A DNA stretch of 64,000 bases from Rhodospirillales bacterium (GTDB taxonomy: Bacteria > Pseudomonadota > Alphaproteobacteria > Micavibrionales > Micavibrionaceae), in contig CP060238.1 of the NCBI GenBank assembly GCA_023898765.1, positions 1 through 64,000 of the forward strand. Reading direction: 5' to 3'. Under the pieces are notes generated by a model that saw only the letters and a program-made list of their open reading frames with translations, ran no database searches and had not been told where the DNA came from. Of the stretch, positions 53,225 to 61,362 are shown piece by piece (position 1 is the stretch's first letter; the number at the start of each line of letters is the position of its first letter). Both the position numbers and the translations under genes were made by a program.

Positions 53225-54348
53225 TCTTGTCGTTCTGGCTGCCTCTCTATCATTATTTGAAATAACGCCTCATACTGGTCGCATATTTTTTCGACCGTAA
53301 AGCACGAAGCGCGCTCTTTTTGTTTTTGAGGGTCAAACGGTTCTTTCAATGCCTGAGCCATGGCTTGTGCAATCGCGTTAGAATCGCCGACTGGCGCCAG
53401 CAGGCCATATTTTCCTTCTTCTAAAATTTCTGGTGGGCCGGAAGGGGCGTTCGTTGACACAACGGACAAACCGCAAAGCAGTGCCTCGACAATGACATTG
53501 CAGAACCCTTCATATAAGGACGTAATAACAAACAAATCAGCCTGTTTCATATAAGCCAGAGAATTGGGAACGAATCCTGCAAATACGACGTGATTTTGAA
53601 TACCGAGCTCTTCCACCTGCCTTTCCAGATCTGCCCTCAAAGGGCCATCCCCAAGAATAACCAGTTTTGCGTTATGCGTGTGCCTCAGCTTTTCAAATGC
53701 CTTCAAAAGGGTTTCCTGATCTTTCTCGTAAGACAGCCGTCCGGATGTCACGATTAAAAACGCTCCATCCTTTTTCTCCGGCATCAAATCCGAAGAAGTT
53801 TCTCTTAATTGCGCCTGCATAGCCGATGTAATGACCGGATTGTAAATATAGCCGACCTGATGAGGTTTAAGGCGGGCTAACGACTGAATATCCTCCGCAA
53901 CGCCTCTTGAAATCCCTATGACCTTATCGGCAAATCTGTAAAAAAACTTTACCCCCGCGAGGAAAAATTTTTCCTGCAGACGGGGCGTTTCACGGATATG
54001 CATGGACAAAAGCGTTCTCTCCGTCAGAATCAGGCGGGTTGAGGAAAAAGGAGCAAGAAATCGGGCCATTACGGACACAATATTCGTATGTGTCATGGCA
54101 GAGAGAAATATGTCGGGCTGACGCGTGCGAATATAGCGTGAAAGGCCCCAAAGCGCCGCTAACGATCGCCGTTTCCCCAGATTCACGAGATGAACGTCCT
54201 TTTCAACCTTGTCTATGTGGGGACCGTTTCCGTTTACAACCAGTAAATCGACGTCATGGCCGCGTTTTGCAAATTCGTTGGCGGTATTGACAATCATATG
54301 TTGTGCCCCGCCATCTGAAAAATTCTGTATAAAAAGAGTAAGTTTCAT
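53221..54348 (-). CDS. Glycosyltransferase family 4 protein
   Basis: A 375-residue GT4 enzyme: KLTLFIQNFSDGGAQHMIVN (acceptor domain), VIGISRGVAEDI, LIVTSGRLSYEKDQETLLKA, and the donor motif LYEGFCNVIVEALLCGLSVV with E-x7-E. It adds a hexose or N-acetylhexosamine from a nucleotide sugar to a lipid-linked glycan; the sugars are unknown. Start is ATG 54348 (GTG at 54354 is an alternative). It leads the leftward GT4-transferase-ABC operon. Confidence 0.85.
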   Translation of the reverse strand: MKLTLFIQNFSDGGAQHMIVNTANEFAKRGHDVDLLVVNGNGPHIDKVEKDVHLVNLGKRRSLAALWGLSRYIRTRQPDIFLSAMTHTNIVSVMARFLAPFSSTRLILTERTLLSMHIRETPRLQEKFFLAGVKFFYRFADKVIGISRGVAEDIQSLARLKPHQVGYIYNPVITSAMQAQLRETSSDLMPEKKDGAFLIVTSGRLSYEKDQETLLKAFEKLRHTHNAKLVILGDGPLRADLERQVEELGIQNHVVFAGFVPNSLAYMKQADLFVITSLYEGFCNVIVEALLCGLSVVSTNAPSGPPEILEEGKYGLLAPVGDSNAIAQAMAQALKEPFDPQKQKERASCFTVEKICDQYEALFQIMIERQPERQE

Positions 54349-54370
54349 TGTCACGTTTTTGGTTTCGCCC

Positions 54371-54388
54371 TTTCGCCTTCAGGCGAAA
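54371..54388. repeat. Small hairpin upstream of the GT4 gene
   Basis: TTTCGCC and GGCGAAA pair across a TTCA loop in the gap between the GT4 gene and rnr. No U-tract follows on either strand; a role in RNA structure or as a repeat remnant is possible. Confidence 0.35.
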
Positions 54389-54502
54389 AGAGACTATGGG
54401 CTAGACGGGTGAAAGTCACACGATTTTTGGTAATTGTTTCCATATTTTTAAATATTGAATAGCGCTTGCCCTGACGAGGAATGAAAGCTAGATGTTCTAT
54501 CC

Positions 54503-56779
54503 ATGAAGACCCTCCCCGAAAAAGAAGATATTCTGCGTCTGCTGGCAGACGCCCCCGCCCCCATGACCAAACGCGAAATTGTCCGGGCCTTCGGCATTAC
54601 CGGGGATCTGCGCCGCCCGATGAAAGCGCTCCTGCGCGAGATGGAGGCGAACGGACATATCGTCAAGCAGCCCGGCCAGATCTACAGCGTCCCTGAAGCT
54701 CTGCCGGCTGTTACGGTCGTTCAGGTCAGCGAAATCGATATCGACGGAGATGTTTTCGCCCGGCCTGCAGACTGGGACGAGGAGGTGCAGGGAGAAGCCC
54801 CGCGCATTGAAATCCTGCCCGACCAGCGCGGCCACCCGGCTGTCAAAGAGGGCGACCGCATTCTGGTGCGCCTGCGGAAATATACGGACAGGTTTTACGA
54901 AGGAAATATCATCCGGCGGCTGGACGATCCGCGCGGGCAGGTCATGGGGGAGCTTCAAAAAACCCGTGACGGCTTTATGCTCCAACCCGCCAGTAAAAAG
55001 GCCAAATACGGTTTCGATGTCGCCCAGAAAGATCTGGGCGAGGCGAAAGCGGGCGATCTGGTTGTCGGAGAAATCCAGCCGGCCCGCGGCCTCAAGCGTA
55101 AAAAAGTCCGCATTGTGCGCGTAATCGGCGCGCGCGATGACCCCGAGGCGATTTCCCTGATCGCGCTGCATGAAGCGGGCCTGCACGAATCTTTTACGGA
55201 AACGGTTTTAGCGGAAACAAAGGGGCTTGAGGTTCCCGCTCTCAAGGGCCGGGAAGACTTGCGCGGTATTCCGCTCGTGACGATCGACGGCGCGGATGCG
55301 CGGGATTTCGACGACGCCGTTTTTGCCGAAGAAACAGAAGACGGCTTTCACCTGATTGTCGCCATCGCCGATGTCGCCTACTATGTCCGGCCCGGCTCCG
55401 CCCTGGACAGGGAAGCCTACCGCCGGGGCAATTCCACTTACTTTCCGGATCGTGTGGTGCCGATGCTGCCCGAAGCGCTGTCGAACGATTTATGTTCCCT
55501 GCGCCCGAATGAAAACCGCGCCTGTATGGCCTTCCATCTGTGGATCGACCGGGAGGGAAGCCTCACCAAACATAAGATTGTTCGCGGGATCATGCGTTCG
55601 GCGGCAAGGCTGGTCTACGAGCAGGTGCAACACACATATGACACCCTCTCTCTTAATCCCTCTCCCTCGAGGGAGAGGGAAAGCGCGGTGGCGCAAGGAG
55701 AGGGTGAAAAACTTTGGCCCCTCATCCAGCCCCTCTACGCCGCTTACGATATTCTTGACAAAGCCCGTCAAAAGCGCGGCGCGCTGGATCTGGACCTGCC
55801 GGAACGCCAGATATTGATTGATGAAAAAGGCAAGATGACAGGCGTCATAAACCGCCCGAGGTTTGACGCCCACAAGCTGATTGAAGAATTTATGATTCTG
55901 GCCAATATTGCCGCGGCGCAAACGCTCGAAGCGCGCAAGGCTCCCTGCGTCTACCGCGTACACGACCGCCCGTCCCCGGAGAAGCTGGATGCCGCGCGTG
56001 AGTTTGTGAGCGCTTTCGACCTCCCTTTCCCGAAAGGAAGCGTGGCGCGGCCCGGACAGATCAACGAAATCCTGAAAAAAGCGGCGGCGCTGCCTTACGC
56101 GCACCTGATTGGCACCGTTATCCTTCGCACCCAGTCGCAGGCCGTTTACGACCCCGAGAATATCGGCCATTTCGGCCTTGCTTTGCGGCGTTATGCGCAT
56201 TTTACCTCCCCCATCCGGCGCTATGCGGATTTGCTGGTCCACCGGTCCCTGATTCAGGCTTACGGCCTTGGGCCGGGAGGAATGGAGGAGGGCGAAGCCG
56301 CCGCTCTGGAAGAAAAAGCGCAGCATATTTCGCAAACCGAGCGCACCTCCGCCGAGGCGGAGCGCTCTGCCGTGGACCGTTTTACGGCCCAGTGGATGTC
56401 CGAGCGCATTGGCGCGGAGTTCTCCGGCAAAATCAGCGGGGTCACACGCTTTGGCCTGTTTGTCACGCTGGATGAAAACGGCGCGGACGGGCTGATCCCC
56501 ATGCGCGCCCTGCCGGATGATTATTATATCCATGACGAGCAGCAACATGCGCTTATAGGCCGCCGTGACGGGCGTATTTACCGCCTTGGCGCCAGTCTTG
56601 CAGTCCGCCTGAAGGAAGCGGACGGCCTCACGGGCAGCTCCATTTTCGAGCTGATCGGGGACGAAAGCGCCGATATTCCCGGCGTTCAGTTCAGGAAAAT
56701 CAGGCCCCGGCCTCCCTCAAGGCCCAAACCGCACAGAAAAGGCCGAAAACCGGCTCCCCGCAAGCGCACACGCAAATAG
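54503..56779 (+). CDS. rnr: Ribonuclease R
   Basis: A 758-residue 3'-5' exoribonuclease that degrades structured RNA. A winged-helix N-terminus (LLADAPAPMTKREIVRAFGI) and cold-shock domains lead to the RNB core with TIDGADARDFDDAVFAEE and HFTSPIRRYADLLVHRSL, then an S1 domain (FSGKISGVTRFGLFVTLDEN) and a basic tail. Residues from about 381 to 401 (LSLNPSPSRERESAVAQGEG) come from an inserted palindromic DNA element read in frame. The rest is standard. It is separated from topA by the glycan island. Confidence 0.95.
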   Translation: MKTLPEKEDILRLLADAPAPMTKREIVRAFGITGDLRRPMKALLREMEANGHIVKQPGQIYSVPEALPAVTVVQVSEIDIDGDVFARPADWDEEVQGEAPRIEILPDQRGHPAVKEGDRILVRLRKYTDRFYEGNIIRRLDDPRGQVMGELQKTRDGFMLQPASKKAKYGFDVAQKDLGEAKAGDLVVGEIQPARGLKRKKVRIVRVIGARDDPEAISLIALHEAGLHESFTETVLAETKGLEVPALKGREDLRGIPLVTIDGADARDFDDAVFAEETEDGFHLIVAIADVAYYVRPGSALDREAYRRGNSTYFPDRVVPMLPEALSNDLCSLRPNENRACMAFHLWIDREGSLTKHKIVRGIMRSAARLVYEQVQHTYDTLSLNPSPSRERESAVAQGEGEKLWPLIQPLYAAYDILDKARQKRGALDLDLPERQILIDEKGKMTGVINRPRFDAHKLIEEFMILANIAAAQTLEARKAPCVYRVHDRPSPEKLDAAREFVSAFDLPFPKGSVARPGQINEILKKAAALPYAHLIGTVILRTQSQAVYDPENIGHFGLALRRYAHFTSPIRRYADLLVHRSLIQAYGLGPGGMEEGEAAALEEKAQHISQTERTSAEAERSAVDRFTAQWMSERIGAEFSGKISGVTRFGLFVTLDENGADGLIPMRALPDDYYIHDEQQHALIGRRDGRIYRLGASLAVRLKEADGLTGSSIFELIGDESADIPGVQFRKIRPRPPSRPKPHRKGRKPAPRKRTRK
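55642..55706. repeat. In-frame palindromic element inside rnr
   Basis: A perfect 22-bp palindrome occupies 55658-55679 (half-site CCCTCTCCCTC). Outer arms CACCCTCTC (55642-55650) and GAGAGGGTG (55698-55706) pair around it. The 65 bases sit between conserved RNase R segments EQVQHTYDT and LWPLIQPLYAAYDIL and are read through without a stop. The translated peptide NPSPSRERES is of the kind produced by palindromic repeat elements elsewhere. Confidence 0.75.
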
Positions 56780-56784
56780 AGCGC

Positions 56785-56812
56785 TTGACATTTTCTGCAA
56801 AACCCTTAGTTT
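56785..56812 (+). promoter_or_regulatory. Candidate rpmG promoter
   Basis: A perfect TTGACA (56785-56790) and TAGTTT (56807-56812) with 16-base spacing lie 34 bases before the L33 start, just after the rnr stop. Confidence 0.45.
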
Positions 56813-56845
56813 GCGGGTCTGATTTTAGATGAAGGATGGTATCCC

Positions 56846-57052
56846 ATGGCGAAAAAAGGTGGCGCGGTCAAAGTCCGCATGGAAAGCAGCGCCGGAACAG
56901 GGTTCCGGTACTACAAGAAAAAAGGGGCGAAATACGCCGAAAAGCTGAAAATGCGTAAATTCGACCCGTGGGCGGTAAACCCGGAAACGGGCAAAAAGGG
57001 CATGCATGTCGAATTTGTCGAGAAGAAAATGCCGCCTTCAAAGGCAAACTAG
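56846..57052 (+). CDS. rpmG: 50S ribosomal protein L33
   Basis: A 68-residue L33. Conserved parts are AVKVRMESSAGTGFRYYKKK, EKLKMRKFDP and HVEFVEKKM. The zinc Cys pairs are absent, as in the C-minus paralogue of many proteobacteria. Typical L33 is about 55 residues; the loop between KFDP and HVEF is about eight residues longer here (WAVNPETGKKGM) and the C-terminus has a few extra residues. It has its own promoter candidate and terminator. Confidence 0.9.
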   Translation: MAKKGGAVKVRMESSAGTGFRYYKKKGAKYAEKLKMRKFDPWAVNPETGKKGMHVEFVEKKMPPSKAN

Positions 57053-57092
57053 GTCGGTCCCGTACAAGGGCCCATACAAAGACATTGAAAAG

Positions 57093-57118
57093 AAAAGGCG
57101 CCAACATGGCGCCTTTTT
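57093..57118 (+). terminator. Intrinsic terminator after rpmG
   Basis: AAAAGGCGCC and GGCGCCTTTTT pair across a five-base loop (AACAT) followed by the T-run, 40 bases after the rpmG stop. Confidence 0.85.
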
Positions 57119-57143
57119 GCTGGCTGCTTCAACATTATACCAG

Positions 57144-57284
57144 CTAGAGCGTTCATCGTTTAGATTGAGTCACGACCCGTTTTGTCATCCTGAGCCAAAG
57201 GCGAAGGATCCCGGCGTTTCCCGGAGATTCTTCGCTGCGCTCAGAATGACAGGATGGAACCAATCTAAACGATGAACGCTCTAG
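57144..57284. mobile_element. MITE-like element with perfect 24-bp inverted ends
   Basis: The ends 57144-57167 and 57261-57284 are perfect inverted repeats (outer bases CTAGAGCGTTCATCG). A TA lies at both outer edges, as left by IS630/Tc1-mariner-type insertion into a TA target. No transposase frame fits in its 141 bases. The inside holds the palindrome at 57184-57250. It is probably a non-autonomous element mobilised in trans by a transposase elsewhere. Confidence 0.65.
57184..57250. repeat. Dispersed palindromic repeat (GTCATCCTGAGC family), copy 2
   Basis: The 67-base segment begins GTCATCCTGAGC and ends GCTCAGAATGAC, which pair with one mismatch. The start GTCATCCTGAGC is identical to the copy at 31889, and both contain CGAAGGATC in the left arm. 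It is nested in the MITE-like element. Confidence 0.75.
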
Positions 57285-57295
57285 TTGATATGAAC

Positions 57296-58720
57296 CTAAA
57301 GGGCTTTACGAAGTTCCGCTTTATACTTGTCCGGGTCGATTCGCCCAATTTTTTCAAAGAACGTTGCGTTCCGGCCCGCTTCCTTGGCGGCATAGAGGGC
57401 CGTATCCGCCCGTTTCAAAACCTCCTCAACCGTCTGGTCGTTCCTGCGAATAAGCGCGCCGCCGATAGATGTCGTCACATTTATCTGCCCTCCCGGTGCG
57501 CCGCATTTAAAAGGTTCGTCGCAAATGGCCCGGCGCAGGCGTTCTGAAATGTGATAGGCCATATCCTCGGACACGTCCGGTAAAATGATCGCAAATTCCT
57601 CGCCGCCCATGCGCGCAGCCATATCGAAGCCCCGGATATTATACTGGAGCCGTTCCCCGAATATTTTCAAAATTTCATCCCCGACACCATGTCCGTATTG
57701 GTCGTTAACCTCCTTAAAATGATCGATGTCCATGATGAGGACCCCAAGCGTCTTGCTGCCCGGTTCGTTCTTTTGAATGAGTTTTTGCAGGTGAACTTCA
57801 AGATAACGGCGGTTATACAGCCCCGTCAAACTATCCACCAGAGCCAGGGACAGGCTCATTTCATAGGTCGAGCGCAGGCGCTCCTGAAATCTTTTGCGGC
57901 GAACCTGCGTCCGCACCCGCGCCAGCAATTCGTTCCGGTCCACGGGCCTTAAAATATAATCGTGCGCCCCGATTTCCAGCCCATGCGCAATACGCGGCAT
58001 GTCGTCTTCCTGCGCAATCATGAGGATCGGGACGGAGCGCGTGCGTTCATTGGAACGCAAATGGGAACAAAGCCGTAAACCGTCCTCGTCTTTTAAGTTC
58101 AGGCTGACCGCGATGAGGTCAAAATCTTCCTCTTTGATCTCTTCCATTGCCGCAGGACCGGCCTCGACAACATGGATGACGTCATTGTCCGCTTTAAGAG
58201 CTTCGACAAATTTATCGCTTTCAAAAGACCGGTCTTCTATCACCAGAATACGCGCTCCCTTGACAGGCTCGACCATGGCGTTTGAGGCCGTTTCCACCAC
58301 GCCAAGCTGAGAGGCCGTATTTTCCCGCGTGCGCCATTCATCCACGGTCATCTTCAGACGCACCAAAGAGCGCACCCGCGCCATAAGCGCCGTATCATTC
58401 AGAGGTTTACTCAGGAAATCGTCCGCGCCGGCTTCCAGTCCCTTTACACGATCGCTCGGGTCGGTCAGGGCGGTCACCATAACAACCGGGATATGCGCCG
58501 TTTCGGGGTTTTCCTTTATCTTTTTGCAGACCTGAAACCCGTCCATCCCCGGCATCATCACATCCAGAAGCACAATATCGGGCGCATCCGCTTCTATCAT
58601 CGAGAGCGCCTGCGGACCGTTCATGGCCGTTAAAACATCGTAATACTCCCCCGCCAACTTTGCTTCCATAAGTTTGACGTTGGGCAAAATATCATCAACA
58701 ACCAGAACACGCGCCGACAT
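57296..58720 (-). CDS. pleD: PleD-like response regulator diguanylate cyclase
   Basis: A 474-residue REC-REC-GGDEF protein. The first receiver has VVDDILPNVKL and phosphoacceptor Asp in DIVLLDVMMPGMDG; the second reads LIAVSLNLKDEDG, lacking the Asp, as an adaptor receiver. The cyclase active site is ARMGGEEFAIILPD, with an RGFD inhibitory I-site five residues before it. Phosphorylation should drive dimerisation and c-di-GMP synthesis. It lies downstream of divK by 55 bases, as in Caulobacter and rhizobia. Confidence 0.95.
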   Translation of the reverse strand: MSARVLVVDDILPNVKLMEAKLAGEYYDVLTAMNGPQALSMIEADAPDIVLLDVMMPGMDGFQVCKKIKENPETAHIPVVMVTALTDPSDRVKGLEAGADDFLSKPLNDTALMARVRSLVRLKMTVDEWRTRENTASQLGVVETASNAMVEPVKGARILVIEDRSFESDKFVEALKADNDVIHVVEAGPAAMEEIKEEDFDLIAVSLNLKDEDGLRLCSHLRSNERTRSVPILMIAQEDDMPRIAHGLEIGAHDYILRPVDRNELLARVRTQVRRKRFQERLRSTYEMSLSLALVDSLTGLYNRRYLEVHLQKLIQKNEPGSKTLGVLIMDIDHFKEVNDQYGHGVGDEILKIFGERLQYNIRGFDMAARMGGEEFAIILPDVSEDMAYHISERLRRAICDEPFKCGAPGGQINVTTSIGGALIRRNDQTVEEVLKRADTALYAAKEAGRNATFFEKIGRIDPDKYKAELRKAL

Positions 58721-58775
58721 AGAAAACCTCTCCCTTTATTCCTGAACTTTTTTATTCCCCGATTTTTTCTTCTTT

Positions 58776-59201
58776 TTATTTTTCCTTATGACTCGTTCCC
58801 GTCTCCGGGACAACGGTACGCTCCCCCAGATATTTATGAATAACCTCCAGGAAACGGGGAACGGAAATCGGCTTGGAAATATAATCCTCGCAGCCGCCAT
58901 CCCGGATTTTTTTTTCATCGCCCTTCATCGCAAACGCGGTTACGGCGATAACGGGAATGTTTTTCAGCTCTTCATCCTCTTTCAGCCATTTTGTAACATC
59001 CAGCCCCGACACTTCAGGAAGCTGGATATCCATTAAAATCAAATCCGGTTTTTTCTCCCGGGCGATATCCACGACCTCCAAACCGTTCAGACATTCAATG
59101 GTTCCAATATGATGGGCTTCCAGAAGGTCGTGGAAAAGCTTCATATTCAGTTCGTTATCCTCAACGATAAGAACCGTTTTATTTATCTCTTCATCCGCCA
59201 T
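58776..59201 (-). CDS. divK: Cell-cycle response regulator DivK
   Basis: A 141-residue single receiver with VLIVEDNELNMKLFHDLLEA, phosphoacceptor in PDLILMDIQLPEVSG, VIAVTAFAMKGDEKKI and CEDYISKPISV, all typical of DivK. In alphaproteobacteria DivK relays phosphate from PleC/DivJ and controls CtrA through DivL. It is followed by pleD and starts one base after the eipB stop, so the three genes form one leftward operon. Confidence 0.93.
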   Translation of the reverse strand: MADEEINKTVLIVEDNELNMKLFHDLLEAHHIGTIECLNGLEVVDIAREKKPDLILMDIQLPEVSGLDVTKWLKEDEELKNIPVIAVTAFAMKGDEKKIRDGGCEDYISKPISVPRFLEVIHKYLGERTVVPETGTSHKEK

Positions 59202-59202
59202 T

Positions 59203-60093
59203 TTACCGTTCCAAGGCGCGCTCTGCGCCTTTCATTCCTGTTTTTTTAAGCCTGAAATTTCCACATTCTTCTCTTTCCAACGGCTCCAGCGCCACCAGTT
59301 TCTGGGACACGGAAAAATCGTCATATTCTATCAACATGTCCGAAATGATGCCATTCTCATGGAAAATCATGTTCATTTCGTAATCGGCGCCTTCTTCCGG
59401 ACTGGACAGGGGAAAAACGGCCATCCGCACATTCCATGCCGGCGTGTTGATCAGGCTCATATCTATGTTTTTGGAGGGGCTGACCACACTCATGGCATTC
59501 GCTTTGGATCCAAAAAAGGTATTGATTTCAATCGGCCCTTCTTCGTCGCTGCCGTCAAATACTTCCGCGGAAAAGAATTTCTTCCCGGCCTGTGCCTGCC
59601 GAACCATTTCCACCGTATGTCCCATCGGAAAAAACGTGCCCGCCGACAAGTCGTATTTCAAGCCCTCCGGCAGGGAATACGTCGCCTTTTTATCTTTTTC
59701 TCCCAAAACCGCGCGCCCCCGCAATTCCTGATAGAGCTTCCCGTCTCTCCTGCGCCGGGACGTAAAATCAAAGCTTTTTCCGTCAAACGGCTCAAATGTT
59801 GAAAAATCGGAAGTAATGCGCATGCCCGGGCTATCGGCATATTCGTAGAACAGGCTAAAACGGTGGTCCGTGGTCCATGCCTCGCAGGAAGGCTTCCACT
59901 CGTAAAACATTTTCCCGCTTATATTGATAATTTGGGAGCCACTGCGCGTGGCCACAAGGTCAATATCGTACAGGGCCTTGTGCGGCACCAAAACGGACGC
60001 CACATCAAGCGGCGCGGCAAGCGCCGGACGAAAAGAAATCGCCAGAACAATCAAAATTATGAAGGTTTTAAACCATGGATAGAAAAGCGTCAT
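59203..60093 (-). CDS. eipB: EipB-family cell envelope integrity protein (DUF1849)
   Basis: A 296-residue periplasmic protein: a signal peptide (residues 1-27, FIILIVLAISFRPALA), then a beta-rich body with VPHKALYDIDLVATRSGSQI and FYEWKPSCEAWTTDHRFS. The two cysteines, in SCEAW and in EECGNF near the end, match the disulfide of Brucella EipB. EipB supports envelope integrity under stress. Family assignment is by these landmarks. It heads the operon with divK and pleD. Confidence 0.8.
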   Translation of the reverse strand: MTLFYPWFKTFIILIVLAISFRPALAAPLDVASVLVPHKALYDIDLVATRSGSQIINISGKMFYEWKPSCEAWTTDHRFSLFYEYADSPGMRITSDFSTFEPFDGKSFDFTSRRRRDGKLYQELRGRAVLGEKDKKATYSLPEGLKYDLSAGTFFPMGHTVEMVRQAQAGKKFFSAEVFDGSDEEGPIEINTFFGSKANAMSVVSPSKNIDMSLINTPAWNVRMAVFPLSSPEEGADYEMNMIFHENGIISDMLIEYDDFSVSQKLVALEPLEREECGNFRLKKTGMKGAERALER

Positions 60094-60445
60094 TGAGCCT
60101 TATAGAGCCTTTTTTGTGTTTTTTATATTTTGATGTGTTTTCAAACACGTTAACGCTCCATTGTACAAAAAAAGGAGCCGAAGAGCCAAGTAAATCCACA
60201 TAAAACAGGCATCTATTCTTCCAAAACGACAAAAACCCGGCAAACTCTGCCCTGCTCCCTTCTAACGACCCGGCACAATCTCCCCTTTCCCTGCCCTTTT
60301 CCCCCTCAAAAAAAGAAAATTTTACACAATAAACAATGTAACTATTTGAAAATAAACAGATTTCTATGATTTCAAACTCTGGCACACCCTTCGCAAGGAT
60401 AAACACGAGAGGATACGGATTCATAACAATTTCGGGTGTGACATC
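60094..60445. other. 352-bp divergent intergenic region
   Basis: An AT-rich stretch between eipB (minus) and a diguanylate cyclase gene (plus). I see no gene, tRNA or strong hairpin; it presumably holds divergent promoters. Frames of up to about 90 codons pass through it, but have weak coding character. Confidence 0.4.
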
Positions 60446-61216
60446 ATGGGAACTGAAAATATACCGCAGGAAAACAACGCTCTGCCCCGGCCGTCCCTGC
60501 CGTCACCGCCGGCACATCTGGGGAAAAAATGGCTGGATGACGCCGATGAGATATTTTCCTATCTGGAGCAACACGGGCACAAAAAAGAGCATTGGTGGAA
60601 AACGACAGGCGCGCCTGCGGAGTTGCTGAAACAAGCCGGGGAAATGCTGGCGCTGGCGGAAAAAAAGATATCGGCTCAAAAGGAGCGTATTGCCCTGCTC
60701 GAAAAGCTCTCCACAACAGACGAACTCACGGAACTGATGAACCGCAGGGGCTTTTTCCAGGCGTTTGAACGCGAGCTTGACCGCACAACACGGAAAAAAA
60801 GCCGGGGCGGGCTGGTGATTATGATTGATCTGGATAATTTCAAGACCATCAACGACACCTATGGCCACCCCGCGGGAGATGCCGCGCTGCAACTGATCGG
60901 GAAAACGCTTTCCGAGGACATACGCAATATGGACGTCGCCGCGCGGCTTGGCGGGGATGAGTTTGCCCTGCTCTTTGCGGATGCACGCCGGGAAGACACA
61001 CTGGAACGCGCCCAGAAGCTCATCTGGAAGCTCAATCACCTTTCGTTGCCGTGGTACGGCACGGATATTCCGGTGCGGGCCTCTCTGGGCATCAAGGAAT
61101 ATACAGGCGCAGATACCGTTCAGGCCGTTTTTGATGCGGTCGATATAGAGATGTATGCCAGCAAGCGTAGCAATAAGGAAAAAGAGGAAACACTCTCCAT
61201 AGGACGTTTCGGATGA
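60446..61216 (+). CDS. Diguanylate cyclase (GGDEF domain protein)
   Basis: A 256-residue cytoplasmic protein. An N-terminal helical part (about 1-85, including KKWLDDADEIFSYLEQHGH) ends in a coiled-coil linker to the cyclase domain. Cyclase motifs are LTELMNRRGFFQAF, VIMIDLDNFKTINDTYGHPA and ARLGGDEFALLF, with an inhibitory I-site RNMD five residues upstream. It should make c-di-GMP with product inhibition. No sensor domain is recognised. Confidence 0.9.
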   Translation: MGTENIPQENNALPRPSLPSPPAHLGKKWLDDADEIFSYLEQHGHKKEHWWKTTGAPAELLKQAGEMLALAEKKISAQKERIALLEKLSTTDELTELMNRRGFFQAFERELDRTTRKKSRGGLVIMIDLDNFKTINDTYGHPAGDAALQLIGKTLSEDIRNMDVAARLGGDEFALLFADARREDTLERAQKLIWKLNHLSLPWYGTDIPVRASLGIKEYTGADTVQAVFDAVDIEMYASKRSNKEKEETLSIGRFG

Positions 61217-61295
61217 ATTAAAATTAAAAAGACGTAAGCTTTCCGCCTGCCGCCCCTCCCTAACCGTGAACCCAAACGAAAGGCAGGCGAAATCG

Positions 61296-61333
61296 GGCCC
61301 GGTATCCCCCCAGGATACCGGGCCTTTCTTTTT
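61296..61333. terminator. Bidirectional-position terminator after the diguanylate cyclase
   Basis: GGCCCGGTATCC and GGATACCGGGCC pair perfectly over a five-base loop, followed by TTTCTTTTT on the plus strand. It lies between two convergent genes. Confidence 0.85.
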
Positions 61334-61362
61334 GTCGAAAAAATTTATAAAAAAGAAAGCGG

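Noticed and set aside
55490..56548. 352-codon minus-strand frame antisense to rnr
   Set aside because: Shadow of RNase R with His/Arg/Gly-rich composition typical of antisense frames.
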